From Caryophanales bacterium UBA6769 (GTDB lineage: Bacteria > Bacillota > Bacilli > Bacillales > UBA6769), in contig DKGN01000095.1 in assembly GCA_002453275.1 (NCBI GenBank), positions 1 to 12,184 on the forward strand: DNA of 12,184 bases. Reading direction: 5' to 3'. The notes below the pieces were generated by a model that did not search any database, had not been told where the DNA came from, and saw only the letters and a list, made by a program, of their open reading frames with translations. A program made the position numbers and the translations under genes. This document shows positions 7,419 to 12,184 of this stretch, piece after piece. Positions within the stretch are counted from its first letter, which is position 1. Each line of letters begins with the position of its first letter.

Positions 7419-9173
7419 ATGCGGAAAACGAAAATCGTTTGTACAATTGGACCAGCAAGCGACAGTGTAACGATGCTTGAGCAGTTAATTCGAGCAGGGA
7501 TGAATGTAGCTCGCTTAAACTTTTCACACGGTAATCATGAAGAACACATCACGCGCATTAATAATATTCGTAAAGCAGAAAAAAACATCGGGAAGAAAGT
7601 TGCTATTTTACTTGATACGAAAGGACCGGAAATTCGAACCGGAACATTGGAAAATGGGGAAGTTGAACTCGAAAAAGACGCTGAGTTGACGATCGTGATG
7701 GAGGATATCGCCGGAACAGCGCAGAAAATATCGATAACTTATGCAGGTCTTGCGGAAGACGTTCATATTGGCTCACAAATTTTATTAGATGACGGTTTAA
7801 TTGAGCTTGAAGTTATTGATAAGACGGAACAAGAAATACATACGAAAGTAATGAATAGCGGTACATTAGGTAGTAAAAAAGGTGTAAACATTCCAAATGT
7901 GAGAATCAACCTTCCTGGGATTACGGACAAAGATGCGAAAGATATTGAATTTGGGATTGAACATGGCGTTGACTTCATAGCCGCTTCTTTTGTCAGACGA
8001 GCTTCGGACGTTTTAGAAATTCGAGAAATTTTGGAAAAGCGTGGAGCGAAGGACATTCATATTATTCCAAAAATCGAGAATCAAGAAGGTGTCGATAATA
8101 TTGAAAGCATTTTAGAAGTGTCAGATGGACTCATGGTTGCAAGGGGAGACTTAGGTGTGGAGATCCAAGCAGAAGAAGTCCCGCTCATTCAGAAGGAGCT
8201 CATCCACGTCTGCAACATGGTTGGCAAACCGGTCATAACAGCTACACAGATGCTTGATTCAATGACACGAAACCCGCGACCGACACGCGCAGAGGCGAGT
8301 GATGTTGCGAATGCTATCTTCGATGGTACAGACGCTATTATGTTATCAGGAGAAACAGCGGCAGGTAGTTATCCTGTTGAAGCAGTGGAAACAATGCATA
8401 AAATTGCATCTCGAGTAGAAAAGTCGCTCGACTTCCGTGATATTTTACGAATGAGAAGTAAAGAGAGCTTTAAATCAACGACAAATGCGATTAGTCAATC
8501 GGTTACTTATACTGCCCTTAACTTAGACGCAGCCGCTATTTTGACGGCAACAGAAAGTGGACATACCGCTCGTATGATTTCTAAATTTCGACCGAAGCCA
8601 CCGATTATTGCTGTGACAAGCTCCGAAGCAATATGCCGTAAGCTATCCCTCGTGTGGGGCGTATATCCTAAGCTCGGTAAAAGTGCGGAAACAACAGATG
8701 AGATGTTGCAAATTACTGTGTCCGAAGCACTGCAAACAGAGCTCGTTAAGCGAGGAGATTTAGTTGTTATTACTGCTGGGGTGCCAGTAGGTGAAATCGG
8801 TACGACGAACTTAATGAAAGTACACGTCATTGGAGATGTAATTGCAAAAGGACAAGGAATTGGACAACAGACGATTTCTGGAAAAGTCGTTGTTGCAAAA
8901 ACAGCAAAAGAAGCAAATGAAAAAATGCACGATGGCGCCATTTTAGTTGCTTTCGGTACAGATAAAGAAATGATTGATGCGTTTAAGAAAGCCTCAGCTG
9001 TCATTACTGAAGAAGGTGGAATTACGAGTCATGCCGCGATTGTCGGCTTAAATCTAGGTATACCTGTTATCGTCGGGGTGAATCACGCTACAGATCTTTT
9101 AGTTGATGACCAAGAAATTACGGTCGATACGTATAAAGGTGATATTTACGATGGGTACACAAGTGTCATTTAA
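7419..9173 (+). CDS. pyk: Pyruvate kinase with C-terminal PEP-utiliser-like domain
   Basis: Final glycolytic step: phosphoenolpyruvate + ADP to pyruvate + ATP. The 584 residues match the long Bacillus form (about 585). The barrel and lid carry Arg32, Asn34 and Ser36 (ARLNFSHG), Asp66 and Lys68 (LLDTKGPEIRTG), the catalytic Lys218 (IPKIEN), metal ligands Glu220 and Asp244 (ARGDLGVEI), and Thr276 (ITATQMLDSM). Glu71 in GPEIRT is the residue associated with K+-dependent enzymes. Residues of about 475-584 are the extra C-terminal domain related to the PEP synthase phosphohistidine domain, with GGITSHAAIVG and His538. The ATG at 7419 follows AAAGGATG (7404-7411), which overlaps the accA stop. Only 14 bases separate it from accA, so it is probably cotranscribed with accDA rather than with pfkA. 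Confidence 0.97.
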   Translation: MRKTKIVCTIGPASDSVTMLEQLIRAGMNVARLNFSHGNHEEHITRINNIRKAEKNIGKKVAILLDTKGPEIRTGTLENGEVELEKDAELTIVMEDIAGTAQKISITYAGLAEDVHIGSQILLDDGLIELEVIDKTEQEIHTKVMNSGTLGSKKGVNIPNVRINLPGITDKDAKDIEFGIEHGVDFIAASFVRRASDVLEIREILEKRGAKDIHIIPKIENQEGVDNIESILEVSDGLMVARGDLGVEIQAEEVPLIQKELIHVCNMVGKPVITATQMLDSMTRNPRPTRAEASDVANAIFDGTDAIMLSGETAAGSYPVEAVETMHKIASRVEKSLDFRDILRMRSKESFKSTTNAISQSVTYTALNLDAAAILTATESGHTARMISKFRPKPPIIAVTSSEAICRKLSLVWGVYPKLGKSAETTDEMLQITVSEALQTELVKRGDLVVITAGVPVGEIGTTNLMKVHVIGDVIAKGQGIGQQTISGKVVVAKTAKEANEKMHDGAILVAFGTDKEMIDAFKKASAVITEEGGITSHAAIVGLNLGIPVIVGVNHATDLLVDDQEITVDTYKGDIYDGYTSVI

Positions 9174-9227
9174 ATCGTTATTCTAATTCTTACCGCTTTT
9201 TTAGAAAGTCCCGTAACAACTAACGAT
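9174..9227. other. Nested inverted repeats between pyk and fxsA
   Basis: ATCGTTA (9174-9180) is the reverse complement of TAACGAT (9221-9227), and directly inside it TTCTAA (9181-9186) matches TTAGAA (9201-9206). In RNA these could form an interrupted helix. The stems are AT-rich and there is no T tract after the outer arm, so this is not a standard terminator; it may be an mRNA processing site or chance. Confidence 0.25.
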
Positions 9228-9255
9228 GCATTCTATCGAAGAGGAGTTTTTCCAC

Positions 9256-9654
9256 ATGTTTCGAATCTTGTTAGCATTGATTATCATCGTTCCGGCTATT
9301 GAGATTGCTGTTTTAATTTGGGTAGGTAGTTATATCGGGGCGGGATGGACCTTCGCCTTAATCCTCGCTACTGGGGTGTTTGGCGCGTGGTTCGCAAAGC
9401 GTGAAGGCGCCCAAGTTATCCGATTAGCCCAAGTACAATTGCAAAATCGGGACATGCCAAGTGAGGTGATTATAGACGGTATCTGTGTACTTGCTGGTGG
9501 TATCTTTTTGCTCGCTCCTGGATTTATTACAGATTTATTTGGTTTTATTCTTTTAATTCCATTCACGCGTTCTTTTTTTAAAGCATGGTTAAAGCTGTGG
9601 TTCGGAAATGTACTTCGAAAAAGAACAGTCGGATTATTTATAAAAAGAAGATAA
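9256..9654 (+). CDS. fxsA: FxsA family membrane protein
   Basis: Small inner membrane protein of 132 residues. The E. coli member relieves exclusion of phage T7 by the F plasmid when overproduced; its normal role is unknown. Visible features: hydrophobic helix 1 (FRILLALIIIVPAIEIAVLI), helix 2 at about 26-42 (GAGWTFALILATGVFGAW), a polar loop with AKREG, then two hydrophobic stretches around LAGGIFLLAPGFITDLFGFILLI carrying the family PGF.TD.FG motif, and a basic tail ending FIKRR. The ATG at 9256 is preferred over one at 9226 because GAGGAG lies 9 bases upstream and the protein then starts directly with the first helix, as in relatives. It sits after pyk, the same place as in B. subtilis (ytzA). 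Confidence 0.92.
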   Translation: MFRILLALIIIVPAIEIAVLIWVGSYIGAGWTFALILATGVFGAWFAKREGAQVIRLAQVQLQNRDMPSEVIIDGICVLAGGIFLLAPGFITDLFGFILLIPFTRSFFKAWLKLWFGNVLRKRTVGLFIKRR

Positions 9655-9669
9655 CGAGGAGAGGTTGTC

Positions 9670-10191
9670 ATGCTATACGACTTAAAAGGTAAAAGTCCAA
9701 AAGTAGACGATTCAACTTATATCGCTCCAGGTGCTAAAGTGATTGGTGATGTTACTTTAGCAGAAGACGTGTCGATTTGGTTTAATGCAGTACTTAGAGG
9801 CGATTATGAAAAAATACAAATCGGAAAAGGCTCAAATATTCAAGATGGAACAGTCGTTCATGCTGATCCTGACTATCCAGCCGTTGTAGGGGAAAATGTG
9901 ACGGTCGGTCATAATGTCATTTTGCATGGCTGCAAGGTGAAGGATGGTGCATTAATCGGGATGGGCGCTACCGTATTAAATGGAGCTGTCATTGGAGAAG
10001 GCGCACTTATTGCGGCGGGCTGTCTCGTTCCAGAAGGGAAAATAATTAAACCAGGAACGCTCGTTGCTGGTGTTCCAGCAAAAGAAATCCGTACGTTAAG
10101 TGAAGAGCAGGTGTCCATGCTAGCAAAAGGTGCTGAAGGATACATAAACAAAAGTAAAGAATATATAGAAGCCAATATTTTAGGGCGTTAA
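9670..10191 (+). CDS. Gamma-class carbonic anhydrase-like hexapeptide-repeat protein
   Basis: A 173-residue left-handed beta-helix protein of the gamma carbonic anhydrase/YrdA/PaaY group, similar in length to B. subtilis YtoA. Hexapeptide turns run from about residue 12 to 135 (IAPGAKVIGDVTL, VTVGHNVILHG, ALIGMGATVLNGAVIGEGALI). The three metal-binding histidines are present as His64, His81 and His86, with Arg43 (LRGD) and Gln58 (IQDG) at the positions of the active-site Arg and Gln of archaeal Cam. The acidic loop with the proton-shuttle Glu of Cam is shortened, as in most bacterial homologues, so activity is uncertain. A strong ribosome site, GAGGAGAGG (9656-9664), starts 2 bases after the fxsA stop. 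The thioesterase gene begins 2 bases after this stop, so the three genes form an operon. Hydration of CO2 would supply bicarbonate; the true substrate is not shown. Confidence 0.88.
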   Translation: MLYDLKGKSPKVDDSTYIAPGAKVIGDVTLAEDVSIWFNAVLRGDYEKIQIGKGSNIQDGTVVHADPDYPAVVGENVTVGHNVILHGCKVKDGALIGMGATVLNGAVIGEGALIAAGCLVPEGKIIKPGTLVAGVPAKEIRTLSEEQVSMLAKGAEGYINKSKEYIEANILGR

Positions 10192-10193
10192 CG

Positions 10194-10589
10194 ATGAACA
10201 CCGAGATAAAAGTAATCGTTAAGCAAGAGGATATAGATGAATTGAATCATGTGAATAATAAGGTTTATGTTGACTATCTAGAGAAGGCTAGGGGAGATTG
10301 GTACGATTATGCGGGATTTTCATTTGATAAGATGCGTGAGCGAAATCTTGGTACCGTTGTTCTCAAGCTAAATATTACATTTTTACAAGAAGCGACATTA
10401 GGAGAAGTACTTACGGTGAAAACGGCTCCGGTACGTCTAGGGCGTACAAGCTTTGACCTAAAACAAAAAATTTACAATGAACGTGATGAAAAAATAACAG
10501 AAGCGCACGTTGTGAGTGTAATGTTCGATCGCCAAAATAGAAGAAGTGTCCCAGTTGTTAAGGAAATTGCCCGTCACTTTCCTTCATAG
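10194..10589 (+). CDS. Acyl-CoA thioesterase, hotdog fold (4HBT/YbgC-like)
   Basis: A 131-residue single hotdog domain. The motif D-x-x-x-H-x-N-N with Asp15, His19, Asn21 and Asn22 followed by YVDYLEKAR is the active-site helix of 4-hydroxybenzoyl-CoA thioesterase/YbgC relatives, which hydrolyse acyl-CoA thioesters. The strands TVVLKLNITFLQEATLGEVLTV (about 53-74) and RTSFDLKQKIYNE fit the fold. The substrate cannot be told from sequence. The ATG starts 2 bases after the carbonic anhydrase stop, with a weak AGGG 8 bases upstream, so translation probably depends on coupling to that gene. A terminator 30 bases downstream marks the operon end. Confidence 0.88.
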   Translation: MNTEIKVIVKQEDIDELNHVNNKVYVDYLEKARGDWYDYAGFSFDKMRERNLGTVVLKLNITFLQEATLGEVLTVKTAPVRLGRTSFDLKQKIYNERDEKITEAHVVSVMFDRQNRRSVPVVKEIARHFPS

Positions 10590-10618
10590 AAGTACAAGTT
10601 TGCTATCCAGACCTCATG

Positions 10619-10649
10619 AAAAGCTACTCATTTGCAGTAGCTTTTTTTA
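10619..10649 (+). terminator. Rho-independent terminator after the thioesterase gene
   Basis: AAAAGCTACT (10619-10628) and AGTAGCTTTT (10636-10645) make a 10-bp stem with a 7-base loop, running into seven consecutive T (10642-10648). This is a textbook terminator closing the fxsA-carbonic anhydrase-thioesterase unit and separating it from the symporter. Confidence 0.93.
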
Positions 10650-10747
10650 TGTGAAAAATCTCTGACATCCTCCACCTTGTATAAAACGGAAAGGTATTCG
10701 GTAATCTATTCATAATGATAGACAACTTTCGTTTAGGAGGATGTGCC

Positions 10748-12127
10748 TTGGATCAAGTACAGATTTACATGTGGATTGGTTTTATTCTATTTGTTGCTGT
10801 CATGGTTTATTTAAGTTATTTAGGCTACAAGAACACTTCCGATATAGAAGACTTTACGATTGCAGGTGCCTCATTAGGTCCAGTTGTATTAGGCTTGGCG
10901 TATGCAGCGACTTTTTTTAGTGCAACTACGTTTATCGGTTATCCTGGCTGGGCATATACGTCGGGTTTTTCAACACTTTGGATTTTTTTGACATTAATTA
11001 TTGCCTCTCCATTAGGTCTCATCGTCGTAGCAAAGAGAGCACGAAATTTGAACATTAAGCAGAGGTCATTATCGCTTCCGGACTGGCTCGGTGATCGATA
11101 TGATAGTGATTTCGTCCGTGTAGGAACAGCAATTGTTTGCTTATTTAATATATTTGCAATTGCTTCCCAATTTGCAGCAGGAGCTTGGATCTTCAATACG
11201 TTACTGCATATTCCATATAACATTGGCTTATTAATAACAATGGTGCTCGTAATTGCTTATGTGTATGCAGGTGGTTCATTTGCTGATATTTATACCGATG
11301 CCGTTCAGGCGGTGTTAATGGGCATTATGGGTGTCCTCGTTTTTGTTTCAGCCTTATGGGTGTTTGATGGTGGTTTTACCGGTGCTTTTACAACGATTGA
11401 TTCGGTTTTATCTGCAAAAGATTTGAACTTAGTAGCCATCATTAACCCGGAATCGTTAGTTTTCTATTCCGTACCGGCAATCATCGGAGCTTTTATTATT
11501 CAGTTTGCTTTTTCATCTCAACCGCAACTGTTCAATAAAGTATTAGCATTGAAAGATCCAAGTGACATGAGAAAAATGATCGTAACTTACGTTATTTGTG
11601 CAGTGGCATTTTGCTTCGTTATCTTTGGAGGTCTTTATGCCGCAGTGGAAGTTGTCGTCGATCATCCTGACAAGGCGTTGTTATCATACGTAATTAAAGT
11701 GTTTCCCGCTGCATTAGCTGCGTTTTTAGGTGTCACAGTGATTGCGGCTGCAATGTCAACGACCGATGGATTATTCGTCGTTATGTCAACCGTTATTGCG
11801 AATGACATTTATAGAAAGTTTTTAGTCCCAAGAGGGCTTATTAAAACAGATCCAGAAAAGGTTGACGAAGTTTCATTAAAAATTAGTCGATATTCGGTAA
11901 TCATCGTCGGTGTACTGTCTTATTTGCTCGTCATTAATCCTCCTGCATCATTAGGAATGTTTTTATGGGTCGGAATTTCTGGCGTCGCATCAGGTACAAT
12001 GGGACCATTATTAGCCGGGTTGTTTTGGCCAAAGATTGCAACAAAAGCGGCAGCACACGTGTCATTAATCGCGGGAGTAACTTCATATGTTATTATCCTT
12101 ATTACCGACTTTGAAGAAAGTACCTAA
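10748..12127 (+). CDS. Sodium:solute symporter (SSS family), probably C-terminally truncated
   Basis: Multi-helix membrane carrier of the SSS family, importing a solute with Na+. The substrate is not identifiable; the general layout resembles pantothenate or monocarboxylate type members. The TTG at 10748 is chosen because AGGAGG (10735-10740) lies 7 bases upstream; the ATG at 10715 has no ribosome site and would add 11 polar residues before the first helix. The 459-residue protein shows about 12 hydrophobic segments. Family features include ATFFSATTFIGYPGWAY after helix 1, SLPDWLGDRYDS, SQPQLFNKVLALKDPSDMRK in the middle loop, and AAAMSTTDGLFVVMSTVIANDIYRK, where Ser/Thr of the Na+ site lie. 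It ends ITDFEEST right after a hydrophobic segment, shorter than usual 13-helix members. In the same frame beyond the stop, a helix-like stretch continues (see 12128-12184), so the gene may be disrupted. Transcribed on its own after a terminator. Confidence 0.85.
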   Translation: MDQVQIYMWIGFILFVAVMVYLSYLGYKNTSDIEDFTIAGASLGPVVLGLAYAATFFSATTFIGYPGWAYTSGFSTLWIFLTLIIASPLGLIVVAKRARNLNIKQRSLSLPDWLGDRYDSDFVRVGTAIVCLFNIFAIASQFAAGAWIFNTLLHIPYNIGLLITMVLVIAYVYAGGSFADIYTDAVQAVLMGIMGVLVFVSALWVFDGGFTGAFTTIDSVLSAKDLNLVAIINPESLVFYSVPAIIGAFIIQFAFSSQPQLFNKVLALKDPSDMRKMIVTYVICAVAFCFVIFGGLYAAVEVVVDHPDKALLSYVIKVFPAALAAFLGVTVIAAAMSTTDGLFVVMSTVIANDIYRKFLVPRGLIKTDPEKVDEVSLKISRYSVIIVGVLSYLLVINPPASLGMFLWVGISGVASGTMGPLLAGLFWPKIATKAAAHVSLIAGVTSYVIILITDFEEST

Positions 12128-12184
12128 GCGGCAGGGGCTTGGCTGGTTTTCGTCGGACTTTAAACGATAATGGTGGAAGGGTTT
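12128..12184 (+). other. In-frame remnant resembling the symporter's last membrane helix
   Basis: Directly after the symporter stop (TAA 12125-12127), the same frame reads AAGAWLVFVGL, a TAA at 12161-12163, then TIMVEGF to the window edge. The hydrophobic pattern is what a thirteenth helix would look like. This suggests one or two nonsense changes in a once longer gene. The evidence is a short stretch, and the window ends before it can be followed. Confidence 0.4.

Noticed and set aside
8507..9004. A 165-codon open frame on the minus strand inside pyk
   Set aside because: It is antisense to a fully conserved gene, has low-complexity Ser/Pro/Ala-rich composition and no ribosome site; it reflects the codon pattern of pyk.
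10662..10716. Promoter boxes for the symporter (CTGACA, TTGTAT, CATAAT)
   Set aside because: No combination has both good boxes and a 16-18 base spacing, so no promoter is called although one must exist after the terminator.
1..12184. CRISPR array, tRNA, rRNA, riboswitch or transposase gene
   Set aside because: No tandem spaced repeats, no cloverleaf or conserved RNA motif that I recognise, and no transposase-like protein in any frame.

Overview
This window looks like a chromosomal stretch from a Firmicute of the family Bacillaceae. DnaE, the YtsJ-type malic enzyme, AccD, AccA and the long form of pyruvate kinase all read like close relatives of the Bacillus subtilis proteins. The DNA is AT-rich, ribosome binding sites are strong and purine-rich, and TTG or GTG starts are common. 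A repeat beginning 'cgtgggcggctggtgagcct' resembles one I remember from alkaliphilic or halophilic Bacillus-type genomes, so such a species is a reasonable guess that I cannot prove.

Layout, all genes on the + strand. 1-163 is copy A of a 163-bp repeat. 233-3616 is dnaE (replicative DNA polymerase III alpha subunit, DnaE class). 3617-3800 is a leader with a promoter candidate and a hairpin. 3801-5081 is malic enzyme, closed by a clear terminator at 5104-5135. 5168-5330 is copy B of the repeat in the opposite orientation. 5579-9173 is a tight accD-accA-pyk block (acetyl-CoA carboxylase carboxyltransferase beta and alpha, then pyruvate kinase). 9256-10589 holds fxsA, a gamma-class carbonic anhydrase-like protein and a hotdog-fold thioesterase, ending in a second clear terminator at 10619-10649. 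10748-12127 is a sodium:solute symporter that seems to lose its last membrane helix.

The metabolic genes meet around pyruvate, malate and malonyl-CoA. Malic enzyme and pyruvate kinase both yield pyruvate, and AccDA starts fatty acid synthesis from acetyl-CoA and bicarbonate. The carbonic anhydrase-like protein could in principle help supply bicarbonate, but that link is only inference.

The order matches the conserved Bacillus block dnaE-ytsJ-accD-accA-pfkA-pyk-fxsA with one striking gap: phosphofructokinase (pfkA) is absent, and pyk starts 14 bases after accA. The other points of interest are the inverted repeat pair bracketing dnaE and malic enzyme, and the symporter whose reading frame appears to continue past its stop codon as a final membrane helix. 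I found no RNA genes, CRISPR array, transposase or prophage genes, and nothing I would call a wholly new system.
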